Of a stretch of 64,000 nucleotides of DNA, positions 24,621 to 37,007 are shown one piece after another. Position numbers and translations under genes: made by a program. The stretch is from Topomyia yanbarensis. Taxonomy: Eukaryota > Arthropoda > Insecta > Diptera > Culicidae. The number at the start of each line of letters is the position of its first letter. The first letter of the stretch is position 1. Under the pieces are notes generated by a model. That model had not been told where the DNA came from. It made no database searches and saw only the letters and a program-made list of their open reading frames with translations. The DNA lies in contig NC_080671.1 in NCBI RefSeq assembly GCF_030247195.1, positions 30,435,543 through 30,499,542 of the forward strand, written 5' to 3'.

Positions 24621-25471
24621 CGAGATTCTGAAAAGAGACCCGGCCGTCACTGGAGGTGATTTCAATTCTAAGGTAGCTCAAGCAAAGATGGATGATAGGC
24701 TATGTAAAGAGGGCGCAGGAGTACTTCTCGCTGAGGCGCCCGGGAACCTGGTAGTCCTTCGCTAGTGACAAGTATGAGTGTTTGCGAAGACTACACGCGT
24801 AGTTATTACCTGACAATCCAGTATTGGTCTACTAAATGATGCTACAAGGACAACGACAAGGATCTCTTTGTGGGTGCGCAACACGCACTCTTCTAATTAG
24901 AATTACTAGACATGTTAGCTGTGCTATGTGATACTCCACGTAAATTAAACTGGTGCCGAGAAACAGACGACCCCCAGTTTACTTACTAACTTTATTTTTT
25001 TCTGGTATTTGAGTAATCGAATCAGTTACCTCGGAAAATCTAAGCCCTGGGTAATCGAGTTTGACTTGTATTGCAAAAGACACACCTTATTAAAAAGTTT
25101 ATCTTAGAATTCTTGTACAAATAGCTATAAACAACTGATACATATCGTTAACTCGTTACCAATATGAATAATAAATGAAAACCAACTGAAAATGCAAATC
25201 ACACCCTGAAAGTCTGAAAAATCGACTAGGGCCAAAATAGGTACATTTACCATAATAGGAAAATTTGCCCTGTTCATTTTATTTCCAGTTTCTCTACGAA
25301 TGAAGCTTAAATTCGTGAAATAACGCAAAAAAAAGTTTGATTCGATTATCCGGGGTGAGATTTTTTTCAAATCCCCGGATAATCGAGTCCGACCTGTATT
25401 CGAAAGGATATAAAATGGTAGGTGGGTAGATGCCAAATTGTTCCAAAAACTAGTAATTGTCTATTTTTAGT

Positions 25472-26188
25472 TCATATCAAGGCATAATAACAACAATTGC
25501 AGCAGCAAATAGTTTTGGCCAGGATTCGACCCCAATTACTCCTCTGTGCGGCGGTGGAAATACAGTCAGAGCGATTCGCCAGGGCGATCGATTGGTAAAT
25601 GTTACCTTTTTGTTTGAGATGCCAGACGAACTGTCCGCCAAGCCAACCACCAGGATCGAAGTCAGCCCGAATATGTGTCTCTTGTAATGCTATGCATATA
25701 GGGTCGAGTCGGTTAATTAGCAGTTGCAGGTCACCCAATTGATTGCGGATTCCATTAATTTTCCATTGAATCGCAAGACATCGATTGCTATAGTGCGGTC
25801 GTCTCGAAAGATTGACAGTAAACTCGCTCGCAGTTTCTGTACCAGCTAAGGTGTCGGACCCTGCAATATCGCTTTTAGGTGTAGAAGGTGGAGCAAGGTC
25901 CGCATTGCGTTCAAGTTGATGACGTATTCGATGGATTTCGTTTGTTTCGTTCGTTGATACACTAAGTTTACCTTTTCCTGTCGTCGTCGGAGGTTTATCG
26001 GATTGTGCCAGTAGATCCACGATCGACGCGGGTGTGGAGACGGACATTTTCGGTGCGGAGGCTTGTTTAGGTGACGTATTGTTTGGTTGGAAGTTTGGGC
26101 TACGTTTGCGGAATCTCGCTGGATGCCAAGAGCAGCCCGGGTTAGGACTTAGCTCTCTCAACGGCGTCTTATTGTCGTTAGAAGCCAT
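25472..26188 (-). pseudogene. LINE ORF2 N-terminus with endonuclease start
   Basis: A 238-codon frame. The first ~150 residues are a low-complexity, proline/threonine/serine-rich region. The apurinic-type endonuclease starts at CLAIQWKINGIRNQLGDLQL and continues to DPICIALQETHIRADFDPGG, which holds the conserved N and the catalytic E of the QET motif. The frame shifts near GNIYQSIALANRS and ends where foreign DNA begins. A small gap separates it from ORF1 (26241). Confidence 0.7.
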
Positions 26189-26240
26189 TTAGCTTGAGAG
26201 TTTTCGAAACACTACGTTACCTTCTCTTACTGTTGGCGTT

Positions 26241-26711
26241 TCAAGCTCCGGCTAGAGTTTGGTTAAAAACAATGTGGTTACGGTTGCTGAGTCGAATCGA
26301 TGGGCTTTCTTTTGGATTAACTTCGTAGGTAGTCGAGATTTTACAACTGGAGAAAAAATCAGCAAATTCCTTGCGGGGATATGCGTTCGTGCCCTTTTCC
26401 GTCCGGTTTCCCACGTAGTCGTTCCAGGTGTTTGAGCGGGTTCCTTCTTGGTGTGGCTTGAGTGATAGGTTACTACGCTTTAAAGAGCCCCCCGGATCTC
26501 TGCGACTGTAACCGTCTGTTGACATACTGCTGCGGTTTTTGGGGGGACAGGCGTTACCGCCTTTGTGCGTCTCCTTTAGCGATATGTTACTCTCGGAGTG
26601 CCGCTGGTTGTCCGTCAGTTCCGGTGGGGGTGTAGCGTCCGCACTGACGAAACCACGGCTACCCCGAGAGAGATAGTGGTATGCTGCTTTGAAGTTCTGT
26701 TGTGGTAGATT
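26241..26711 (-). pseudogene. LINE ORF1 C-terminal part
   Basis: The frame is open from about 26711 to 26241 on the minus strand (about 155 codons, the last 94 from an ATG). It is hydrophilic, rich in S, N, R and T, which suits the tail of a nucleic-acid-binding LINE ORF1. No zinc knuckle remains because the 5' part is absent beyond 26720. Its position 53 bp before ORF2 supports the call more than its sequence does. Confidence 0.45.
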
Positions 26712-26726
26712 GATTTGGTTGCAGTT

Positions 26727-28700
26727 TGGGAAAAATAATTCAATTGGCCTTCTGCCATAGTTGCGAGTACTCGTATCCAGCGATTATCGTTGTACGGTTA
26801 GGCCTCTACCATAGTCGTGGGTCGATGTTGTGGTTGGTTAATCGATTGGATTCTCGAATGGCACAGTGGGCTCACGCGAACTGGGCGGGGCATGAGCTGT
26901 CGTCATTGAAATCAATGCGCCTTAGAATTACCCATTGTAAAAACAAGGCACGGTGTGAAAAATGTGGAGAAAATCATGAAAAGTTCTTCTTCTGTGGAGA
27001 GACTGTCGACATATCCCGCATATAAATTTAACGAGGAAAACTGAAGCATTCTATTGAGGTAACCTCCGAGAAAAAATACTGAAGAAGGCTACGCTACCTA
27101 ATGTGCCTATAAATTTTCGAATGAGGAGAATCATTTCCTCTCCTAAGCTTCCTCGTTTAAGCTTGAGAGTGTCCTGTGATGAATGCTTTTACAAAACCGA
27201 AATAAGTGTCTTCGTGTCTCCACTTCCACTTCGGACATCCAAAACTACAAGTGTCTTTATGTTTCAGTCCTATTATTAGCCGTAGATCTTCCACAATTTT
27301 AACATTATTCGCTAGGGCCGAGAGAACACTAGGGAGAAGTGTTTTGGGGTCCAAAACGTGCTATTATTTCAATCGGATTAGCCTTTACTCGGTACCATGT
27401 ATGGAAGTTGTCGCTTGTCAAATCCAAATCAAAGGCAAAGGCTTATTGACATTATTCCGATATACATCGCACCTCAGCTGGTTCTAGAAGACTTCAACTC
27501 CCACAGTATGCCGTCGGGTTGTCTTCACGATGATAACCGATCTATCTTACTGCATGATATTCGCATAATAATTTCAATATGATCATCCGGAATACGGTGG
27601 AAATGACACGAATGCCTACTTCATTAGCGCGGTCAAGCACGTCAAATTTGTCGTTATACTCGACCTCGCTACAATTAGTGTATCTATTGATTGAAAGAGC
27701 TATGCGTCCACAACATCCGAAGCAAAGGAATCAAAAGAAGAAAATTCTCCGGTGGAAGCGCACAACGTTTACACTGCGATTAAAGATAAAATGAAACGAG
27801 TACCCAGCGCGAACAACCGTGGTTAGTCTCCCACTCCATGGTGGGCAAAGAGTGCTCAGAATTGTGTGTGAAAAGGTCCTAAAAGCAATGTATATACACA
27901 CACGACGTTAGAAACGCAAATGAAAAACTTGATGAAAGCTGAAAAACGCGGTTATTGGCACCGGTTCGTCGACGTAACAATATTTCTGCTCTATTTAGTG
28001 GCGATCCTATGCTGTGTATTTGATTCAACCTTTGATCGGAATACACGGAACCAAGAATCCTTTTTCCGCAGCAAAAGATTCACATTCAAATATTTGTTCT
28101 TTAATCAAACAAATTTATCTGACAGTAAAGATGCTTACCCTGAGCATTGTAGTGCGAATATCAGCGTAACGTTTGTTAGATGATGAGAGCTATGAATAGT
28201 TCTATGCTAATTATTATGACAGCAGTGGTGAGGGCAATCATAAAAAAGGCTGTGCTACAAACACTCCTTATTTTTCTTGGGTAAAATATGGAAGTTTTTT
28301 AACTGAAAAATTGTACCAGATTACCAAATACAAATATTAGTTTCAGTTCTTTCGCATTACTTCATTCTGGGTAATGAGAAAAGAGACATTTATATTAGAA
28401 TAGCAATGAGAAGGCAAATTTTATGGGACACTGGAAGTTTAGGAATCCCAAAGGCATAAACACACGTTAGTTAAAGAGGATGGATGAAGATCGTGACTTC
28501 CTTCGGGTGATATCTCGGGTCATATCCAATCAATATACATTGAATGTGCATCTCTGGCGATTTGGAGTCGTGAAGAGCGATCTCTGAGCTTGTGGTAGCG
28601 GCTATCGCGACATTAAACATGTTGTCTGGTCGTGCGCCTAGTGTTCTAGCGCCAGATCTCCGTTAAACGAATCCCTTTGGCCTCGTTCCAGTCCCAGATG
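26727..28700 (+). mobile_element. Plus-strand LINE fragment: ORF1 knuckle, endonuclease and 3' end
   Basis: Resumes the plus-strand LINE interrupted at about 18.43 kb. A zinc-knuckle segment (CKNKARCEKCGENHEKFFFC, about 26937-26996) is followed by an endonuclease stretch (27395-27700, LVLEDFNSHSMPSGC and TVEMTRMPTSLARSS). Next comes a joint near 27950 where linker sequence (NANEKLDESRKTRLLAPVR-like) jumps to a 3' region colinear with 43500-44030. Most of the RT is deleted. Stops and frameshifts abound. Confidence 0.6.
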
Positions 28701-29300
28701 TACTGGCTATCATCGATCTCTCCTATATGTCTCTCACACACATATTTTTCAACGCGACAATTATTCACATTTTGTAATTTCTTCTCTTTCGGTTGACATA
28801 CTAAAAGCTACCTGGAAATCTGATACCAAGAGTTCCCAGCGGATCTAAGTAGAGAAGTCGGTCATCCGGTTCATGATGTTCCGACAGTGATCTTCCTTTT
28901 ACTAAAAAGCTGCGAATTGAATTTCTTTTTTTCCCTAACATCGTCCGCCCTCTCCTCACTTTCCCTGATACGGTTTCTGCTATTGATGTTGGAATGAATC
29001 GTGTGTCGTTTGCCTTCCTTATTAAAAGCCTACTAGTGTTTCTCCTTGTTTCAATTTGTAATCAAATAATTATTCTTCTTAAAAAATTATAATCTAGTCT
29101 TAAAAACTGCATCCTTTAGTCTGAATAAAATTGCATTAACATTTTTGTATATCGATCTGAACTCCTTGTTTTAAGATGTAGATGTGTCAAAATGTATTCC
29201 CCTTAGTAGAAATATTAAATATAATTTCAAATTTCAAACAAACTCGAAATATTATCCCATATTTCCAAGAAATTTAAATTGTTAAGCAAAGAAATTTAGA
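28701..29300. other. Probable LINE 3' untranslated remnant / unassigned
   Basis: Non-coding sequence following the LINE 3' region. It has C/T-rich patches (28937-28975) and no recognisable ends or frames. Confidence 0.3.
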
Positions 29301-29354
29301 CGCGTGCATTTTGTGCGCAAGACACATACGTGGTTAATCTCATGTTTTGGTATG

Positions 29355-29442
29355 TTCCAAACTTCCGAGTGGGTAATTCCCCCCTCGGCAATTTTCGAGT
29401 GGGTAGTTCTACCCATACTAGCCACGTGTTCCGGCCGGCCCT
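29355..29442. repeat. hAT-style terminal repeat, right-facing
   Basis: Ends gtgttccggccggccctg, the inverted counterpart of the terminus at 17446. Two copies of 'cgagtgggtag' precede it. The pairing across 12 kb is uncertain because no flanking 8-bp duplication matches. Confidence 0.4.
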
Positions 29443-32095
29443 GACCACGCGTAAGCGATCTGTAAACTATATTCTTCTATACGAGATGTATATGAAAAGT
29501 TTGTTGCCGAAACTAGAAAAAAATGTCTAAACCTAGAAGACACTATAATTCGTCAATATTGTTGATTTTTTTTTTCAAGTAAAGTGGCTTCAAGTACATA
29601 ATGAGAGTGTTTAACGTACCAAGAGAAGCAAATAACACTATTCCTCGGTGAGCAATCTCATAAATCCGTGTTATCATTTGAGCCATTGTCGTTTCAATTA
29701 GTTCCAAATGTTAAGATTATGTTTTCTGATCATTTTCAATTGGCTTCAGTGTGCGTATCTAATGCATAACGATTGTTGCAGCTATTTAGTCGCTCCACTG
29801 GTTTCGATTTACAAACCAAATCAAATCGGGTTTATTAACATGTGCTTGATCAAACGTCCACTTCGTTCTTTATTCTCTAGTTAGATCTAGCTGAAAGTAT
29901 TTTACTTACTCTCACAGCATTCGCTGCCAGCGCCAACTGCAAATTGATAAAGTTATTCCAGAGCTGTTCCGTCTTGGTTTCTCCACTGAATCCCGACTAC
30001 CATCCCTTGGCCACACTAAGTTGCCACCGCAACAGCACGATTTATCGTGGCTCGGTGGTTTTCTCGTGCCGTTATTGTTTCTCCTTCGGTCGTACTCAGC
30101 AATAATGACCGTAAGGAACAAGCCAAAAGAGCAAGTGCCATACGTCGTTATCCCGAAACCATCATCAGGCTACACATTTGTGAACTAGGTAGGTAGGTAG
30201 TCTGCTTTAGTGGCTAACAACAGCAACTACGTGAGCTGAAAACGCGCGGTGACCATTTTTCATGCCAGTTGGACGAGTTTGTCCCGGGCGACAAAGGCGA
30301 AAGTTTCAAGCGCCAACATCCCGCGATAAACATGAACCGTGACCACCGCGCGACTTTAGGCGGTAAAGAGCCATAAAAGCAGCGGGAGATAATGGTCTCG
30401 CCTGGTTACAGGAACACAACAAACATACGCGCGTAATAACACACAATAACCGCGTGGCGGTCGGTTGGGTTAGCAGGGTTAGTTGACAGCCAGTCGACGA
30501 TGATCCCCAACGATGAGCACGGCGCAAACTAAGCGAGGGAAGAACCTTTTTGAACCTTATTAGTGCGAGTGAAAAAGCAGTTTGAGCCCGACACGTAAAA
30601 CTCGCCGCAGCAGCCTCGTTATGGATCCAGGCAGGCGTTGATGTATTTGCGTATTGTTCGGGAAAGGCTCATTCATTTTGGCGGGATCCTGGCAGTTAAC
30701 CTTTGCAAAGGTTCGGTCGGTCGGAATTGGCCCTTGATGATGCGGTGTCAACCGTTGTGAACCGTAATTTGCTACCTTGTTAGGTGGGTTTTTATATAAT
30801 GCATTACAGTGTACAGTACCCATCTAGAAGGTGCTTTATCAAATGACATTCACCCACAGTTCAATTTTCGCAAAAGGCTCAACTTTTACTATACAAAACA
30901 ACGATGTTGAACAACATGCCACCACATCGGTAGTTGATATTCGGAGTAACGTTGTTCGTGTGGTCACGTTTTTTTGTGCTCCGCTTCATTCAACGATGTC
31001 ATATTCCTTGTCCAAATTATCCACCGTAGGAGAAAATCTATGGGGCACCGATGGCAGGAAAGAGTTTTCTGATTCATAAACTATTTGTCCAATGGCTGGT
31101 TGTTGTGACAAAAAAAAATGAAACCACAAGCATCCAGACAGTTTATGCATCAATGGTTTAGCATCGTGTTTACGATAATGGTTTTCCACCGAGCTGGTTC
31201 TAAATGACATAGCGCGGCTTACCAATGGTTCTCTTCATCAACATTCGTTCGCTTTTTTTGCTTCTCTTCGTCGAATTTTAGATCAATTCGTGCTAACAGG
31301 ATGGTCAGTCATCATCTATGTTAGTTATTGACCAATTGAGACTCTTTTTATGCTTAGCCGCTGGAAACTTTTTTACTTTTTCTAGTAAACCCATTCAATG
31401 TATTTTTGTGTCAAAAATATGACCCTAAGACAACTTTAAGATTTACTAGATTCTACTACTACAGATTTCCTAATGTTGTTAAGCGCAAGAAGATACAAAA
31501 TAAATAGCGAAATAAATGAGGCGAATCAGAAACGCAAATGTGTAAGAAATAAGGATTTGTGCCCTCAAGTGCAAAGACTGGTTTTACCAACAAATTTTCA
31601 CCCTGGTGAGAAATTTTGGTGTTTACCACATTTTCCTGCTTAGGGCGAAATATAGCATAGATCAAAATCGCCGAAGATTTAGAAGTGAATTTCTAAAAAT
31701 CGATTGTTTCGGGCCAAACAACTGGTCTTCAAAATTATATTCCGAATAATGGAAATCGACGAGAATGTACGGTAAGGCCGCAAATGGTTGTATGGAAAAA
31801 AATAATACTACTAAATCACGTCCATAGTCAGAATTTTGTTTGTGGAGGGACTTACAAAATTTAGAGGGGGAGGTTGAGGGTTAGCGTAAAAAACACTTTT
31901 TTGCGGATTTGTTTCAGGAATTTTACCCCCCCCCCCCTCTCCTTCCTTAATGCATAAAAGTATTAATTCTGGACCCCGCCAAAAATTTTCAACTTGTTAA
32001 GAAATTTTAGATTAGTTTCTCAACTCACCGTATCCCTCCAACTACGCCCCTGTTAAAATACAGAAAACCTATGTAAGTCAAAGAAAAAAAAATTA
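29443..32095. other. Unassigned intergenic DNA with a CpG-richer core
   Basis: No transposon ends or convincing exons. 30230-30560 is clearly richer in G+C and CG dinucleotides than its surroundings and could be regulatory or a 5' flank of a host gene outside the window. I can point to no specific promoter. A short (GGTA)n run lies at 30186-30200 and a C-run at 31926-31940. The stretch 31850-32060 looks like decayed MITE sequence. Confidence 0.35.
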
Positions 32096-32097
32096 AT

Positions 32098-32370
32098 TAA
32101 GCTGACGATGTTCAGAGTGATTGCATAACCTTTCTATAGGAGAAAGGCAAAAATGTGAATTTGCTGTGTGTCCGCAATCTTCAACCCGTAACTCCGGAAC
32201 CGGAACTCGAAATTTAATGAAATACAACAGCAATCATGGGAACGTTGTACCTTTCATTTGCGACTAAGTTTATTGAAATCGGTTCAGCCATCTCCGAGTA
32301 ACCAATGTGCATATTTTTGGTCACACACATACATACACACATACATGCGCACACACACAGACATAACTCC
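32098..32370. repeat. Repeat unit with (ACAY)n microsatellite, 5' side of R1-clade LINE
   Basis: Starts with the motif TAAGCTGACGATGTTCAGAG then 'cataacctttctataggagaaaggcaaaaa', which recurs at 37606-37655 beyond the LINE. The unit ends in a microsatellite of ACAC/ACAT tetranucleotides (about 32321-32365). The LINE begins directly after it, and its 3' end meets another acacacacacaga run at 37526. Confidence 0.6.
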
Positions 32371-32593
32371 GCTAGTGAATGATGATTCTCAATAGTAGCA
32401 TGTCTGTAATAACCTACGTACTTGGAATTATTGAGAACCAGAGCTACAGGTCCAAAGCCCTGGTAAGTGATCGAGGAGGTGAAAAAGATGCTCGACCGTT
32501 AACGGAGCCTGTGGGATACCTGGGCAACCCCCACAGTAAACGTCCCTTACTGCGGAGCTCTGGCGTGGCGGACCTTTCTTTCTCGCGCGACTC

Positions 32594-34053
32594 GTGGGAT
32601 CAATGAGCGACGTGAAAAATAACAAAAACCAAAAAACGGAGGTGCCGAACCCCTTTGCTAAAGATGGTTTGATGAGGTCTCCCCCCCCCCCCCGTGGAGA
32701 AAGTAGTGTAGTAACAGGGGCTGCATCCGACAGCACCAGTGGCCACCCAGCAGTGGTAGAAAATAGCCCTACCAACGCGCTGGATGGGCCACTATCCGCG
32801 ATGCGTAAAGTGGTGGAGCAGCTCGATACTATAATCGAGTTCACTAACGCGAAGCAAAATATCAGCAAGGAGCTGAAACAGAGCCTGCTGGTGCTCCGGA
32901 AGGCTGTTCGTATCGCAAGACAGGAACAGCAAGCTTACGCAAAGAGGGTGGAATGTCGAAAGAAGTCCAACAGAGAAACCCAGACAGTGGCCTACAAGAA
33001 GGAGGGAAGAGAGAAGGCCGACATAGGTACCCAGATAGGGGCCTTCCCCTTCTATGGAGCAGCCAAGTCGCTCGAAGCGGCGGCTGAGTTCCCCTCGAAG
33101 GGCAAGGGCAAGCGCAAGACTACGTCGAACGCGAAGCGCCCTAGGAAGTCACCGGGCGAGGGTGCAAAAACCAACACCATACGGCGTTACGGCCAAACGC
33201 CGTTTTGTCGAGGTAAACCAGGGCGAAAATGACAGCGCCGGGCATAGAGAAGGTGCCAGCAACTCGGTGCAACCGGGGTAGGGGCGCGTAAACCCCTGGA
33301 CGCTGGTCACCAAGAAGAAGCCGACACCGACACCGGATGCACCGCGGCCCGCGAAGAAGGCCAAGGACAGAGGCGAGGCCTTGTGGTTAAAGACCGACAA
33401 GGACAAATACGCCGACGTCCTAAAGTCGATGAGGGCGGCCGAAAGCTTCTCGGCCCTCGGGCAAGACGTGCGCAGCGTGAGACACACGAATACAGGTGAA
33501 ATGCTTTTGGTGCCGAAGCGAGGCGCACAATCCAGTGCTGTCAAAGACCTTGGCCCAAGAGGTCCTTGGTGAAGGCGCCCAGGTCAGGTGGCTAGGAGCG
33601 GAAATGACTCTCCAGTGCAAGCATCTGGACGAGTTCATGACCGCAGACGATGTCGTCGCAGCTGTCAAGGAGCGATGCGACGTAACAATCGAGCGGGCCT
33701 CTGTGCGCTTGAGAGGGGAACCCTCCGGCACCCAAGTAGCCTACCTCAGGTTACTGAAAGCAGATGCCAAAAAGGTTACCGTGATAGGTAAACTGAAGAT
33801 CTGCTGGTTACTATGCCCAATTAGCATACCCCATCGGTGCTGTCGGTGCCTGGAGTCCGGCCATAAATCGTACGAATGTAAGGGTACAGACAGGAGCAAA
33901 CTATGTCGTCGCTGCGGCGAGGAGGGGCATAAGGAGCGGGGTTACACTAAGGCGCACAAGTGCCTTATCTGCACCGCTAAGAAGCAAGCCCATAAACATG
34001 CTATGGGCGGACCTTCGTGTCCCTTCGGTGAGGCAAATAAGAAGAAGCCGTGA
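32594..34053 (+). pseudogene. R1-clade LINE ORF1 (Gag-like), frameshifted
   Basis: The first frame is 32594-33232 (212 aa, basic, coiled-coil-prone start). The reading then passes into the frame at 33381-33540 (DKDKYADVLKSMRAAESFSA) and then into 33540-34053. The last carries three CCHC knuckles: CCRCLESGHKSYEC, CRRCGEEGHKERGYTK (final cysteine replaced by tyrosine) and CLICTAKKQAHKHAMGGPSC. ORF1 proteins of this type bind the LINE RNA. Two frameshifts, near 33235 and 33540, break it. The stop TGA overlaps the start of ORF2. Confidence 0.75.
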
Positions 34054-37007
34054 ACGTCACACAGCTAAATCTTAACCATTGTGCAGCAGCCCAACAGCTG
34101 CTGTGGCAGTCGGTCTCGGAGTCGAGGACAGATGTCGCCCTCTTATCAGACCCGTACAGCATCCCTGCCGGCAACGGCAATTGGGTGTCGGACGGGTCTG
34201 GAATGGTGGCAATCTGTAAAACGGGACGGTTCCCGGTTCAAGAGGTAATACACTCCTCCGCCGAGGGTGTTGCGATTGCCAAGATCAATGGTGTGTTCTA
34301 TTGCAGCTGCTACGCTCCACCAAGGTGGCCCATAGAACAGTTTTCAACCAGATGATCGACAGGCTCTCGTCAGACCTAGTGGGCCGGAAACCGGTAGTCA
34401 TAGCGGGAGACTTTAATGCTTGGGCAGTGGAGTGGGGCAGCCGCTGAACAAATAGCAGGGGCCAAGTGCTAATGGAGGCGCTTGCGAAACTCGATACTGT
34501 GCTAGCTAATAATGGCTCCGCTAGTACATTCCGTAGAAACGGGGTGGAGGCGTGGATTGACGTAACATTTGCCAGCCCGAGTCTGGCTCTAGGCATGGAA
34601 TGGAGGGTAGACGAAGGCTACACCCATAGCGATCATTTAGCAATCCGCTTTAGAATCATCTATGGTGTGCAGCATCCGAGGGCGGGAGATCTCTGTCTGG
34701 TACGCGGGTGGAAGTCCAATCACTTCGACAGCGAAGCTTTCACCGCGGCCCTGGGACTGGAGGCCAACACCGACAGTCTAAGCGGGGATGCGCTGGTAGC
34801 CGTCTTGTAACGCGCGTGCAACGCCACTATGTCGAGAAAAACCCTGCCAAGAAACGGCAGATGCCCGGTATACTGGTGGAGTGCCGAGATTGCAGCTCTA
34901 CGATCAGCCTGCCTCAGAGCTAGACGTAGGATGCAAAGAGCTTGCACCGAGGATGCAAGAGAGAACCGCCGTGAAGTGTTTCGAGCTGTGAAATTGGCCC
35001 TTAACAAGGCCATTAAAAGCAGCAAGAGAGCATGTTTCGACAACCTGTGTGAGAGTGCCAACGCGAATCCGTGGGGTGATGCCTACAGAATCGTGATGGC
35101 CAAGACCAAAGGGGGCTCTTCACCCCCAGAACGGTCTCCGGACCGGTCGGCGACGATTATCGAAGTACTCTTCCCGTCTCGAGCCACAAGCCCCTGGCCA
35201 CCTGCACTACGAGATAGTGCGGGCACGGCCGAAACGGTGGCTCCGGTGACGAATGAAGAACTACTCGCATTGGCTAAATCCCTAGCAATGAACAAAGCTC
35301 CAGGGCCGGATGGAGTTCCAAACAGCTCTCTCAAGGCAGCGATCATAGCGAACCCGAACATGTTCAGGCTAGCTATGCAGAGGTGCCTTGACGAGTGCCG
35401 TTTCCCCGATAGATGGAAAAGGCAGAAATTGGTGCTGTTGCCGAAGCCCGGGAAGCCGCCAGGCGACCCATCGGCGTACAGACCAATCTGTCTGATAGAC
35501 ACGACTGGCAAACTGCTTGAGAGGATCATCCTCAACAGGCGAACCCCGTACGCAGAAGGTACGGACGGCCTGTCAAGCAACCAGTTTTCGGATGGGTAAG
35601 TCCATGGTAGACGCTATCAACTCGGTGATAAAAACTACCGAGATAGCGATCCAACGAAAAAGGCGAGGCATTCGATACTGTGCGTTAGTAACACTTGACG
35701 TGAAGAACGCATTCAACAGCGCAAGCTGGGATGCCATCGCGCTCTCGTTACACCGGCTTAGCCTACCGGTGGGTCTGTATCGGATCCTGGAAAGCTACTT
35801 CCAGAACCGCGTACTGCTATACGAGACCGATGCCGGTCAGAAAAGGGTTCCGATTACCGCCGGAGTCCCGCAGGGCTCGATCCTAGGCCAGGTGCTATGG
35901 AACCTCATGTATGACGGGATTCTGAGACTGAAGTTCCCTCCTGGGGTCAAGATCGTCGGCTTTGCCGACGACGAAACCTTGGAGGTCTATGGGGAGTCAA
36001 TCCCTGAGGTAGAACTAACTGCAGAACACGCGATCAACACGCTGGAGGAATGGATGAGCGCGAGAGGCCTTGAGCTCGCTCAGCATAAGATGGAGGTAGT
36101 TATCGTTAACAACCGCAAGTCGGCACAACATGCAGTTATCCATGTGAGAGAAGTCGCGATCACTTCAGAGCGAAGTCTGAAGTCTCTCGGAGTCATTATA
36201 GACGACAAGCTGACCTTCGGCAGCCATGTCGACTATACATGCAAGAGAGCGTCGACTGCTCTATCGAGAATGATGTCCAACAGCTCAAAGGTGTGCGCCA
36301 GTAGACGTAGGTTACTGGCAGGCGTTGCCGTATCTATCCTCAGGTACGGCGGCCCGTCATGGTCAAGAGCACTGAGGGTAACCAGTTACCTACAGAAACT
36401 GGAGAGCACCTACCGCGTGATGTGCCTCAGAGTGATATCTGCCTACCGCACGGTATCACACGATGCATCCTGCGTGATAGCGAGCATGATGCCAGTCGGG
36501 CTGGTCATTCGGGAAGATGAGGAGTGCTTCGAGCTACGTGGAAATAGGGGAGCCCGTGAGCGCACAAGGGTGACCTCGGTCGCCAGATGGCAGCGTGAGT
36601 GGGATAACTCCTCGAAAGGTAGGTGGACCCACCGGCTGATACCTAACATATCGAACTGGGTGGGCGACCCCATGGGGGTCTTCCATCTGACACAATTCCT
36701 GTCAGGCCATGGCTGCTTCCGACAGTACCTCCACAGGTTCGGGCACGCGAAGGTCCCCGCCTGCCCTGACTGCCCAGGTGTAGACGAAACTGCCGAACAC
36801 ATACTGTTCGTATGTCATCGGTTCGACGTCGAAAGAAGAGCAATGCTTGACGTCTGTGGTTGGGACACAACCCCTGATACCCTTATTCAGCGGATGTGTC
36901 AATCGGTGGAGAAGTGGAACGCAGTCTCGACTGCAACCACCCAGAGTGCCTGTAGGCTACAGGCAATTTGGCGCACCGAGCAACAGACGACGGGCACGAC
37001 AAACTAG
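34050..37007 (+). pseudogene. R1-clade LINE ORF2: endonuclease and reverse transcriptase, broken
   Basis: Start overlaps the ORF1 stop, but reads GTGA instead of the ATGA expected for the clade. The endonuclease begins NVTQLNLNHCAAAQQLL and is interrupted by stops at about 34353 and 34444. AGDFNAWAVEWG is the DFN motif, in a frame broken by a stop directly after. RT starts near 35280 (NKAPGPDGVPNSSLK, SAYRPICLIDT), shifts frame at about 35580, then is open to 37007 with TLDVKNAFNSASW (motif A), GVPQGSILG and GFADDETLEV (catalytic ADD). The C-terminal motif CPDCPGVDETAEHILFVC is typical of the clade. Confidence 0.8.

Larger units (their letters stand above)
22220..25396. mobile_element. pogo/Tigger-like DNA element, non-autonomous
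   Basis: Both ends carry CAGGTCGGACTCGATTATCC then GGGGATT as perfect inverted repeats of 27 bp, and TA flanks both sides (22218-22219 and 25397-25398). A second ATTCGATTATCCGGGG lies just inside each end. A degraded copy of the right terminus occurs internally near 25040-25070 (gggtaatcgagtttgacttgta). No transposase frame is seen. The interior contains a foldback repeat (22588-23489), a piggyBac-type MITE (24146-24620) and LINE-like crumbs (24625-24780). Confidence 0.75.
21700..25480. mobile_element. 3.8-kb insertion splitting the I-type LINE endonuclease
   Basis: The LINE endonuclease reading stops at about 25490 and resumes at about 21697, so everything between is foreign. The outermost 500 bp on the left and 80 bp on the right are not part of the pogo-like element inside. 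Either an older insertion hosts it or the LINE lost some sequence. No coding capacity is seen in the flanks. Confidence 0.5.
18430..26720 (-). mobile_element. Minus-strand I-type LINE, interrupted by a 3.8-kb insertion
   Basis: Read on the minus strand from 26,720 down to about 18,430, the element holds: ORF1 C-terminal part (26711-26241), ORF2 endonuclease start (26188-25490), an insertion (about 25480-21700), endonuclease end (21697-21449), linker and reverse transcriptase (21317-19290), RNase H (about 19200-18850) and a short tail. Endonuclease + RT + RNase H with a separate ORF1 is the I-clade architecture. The 5' end is missing at 26720, where plus-strand LINE sequence begins. It is broken by several frameshifts and stops. 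Confidence 0.75.

Noticed and set aside
33149..35580. Minus-strand frames up to 165 aa within the R1-clade LINE
   Set aside because: G+C-rich antisense shadows of ORF1 and ORF2.
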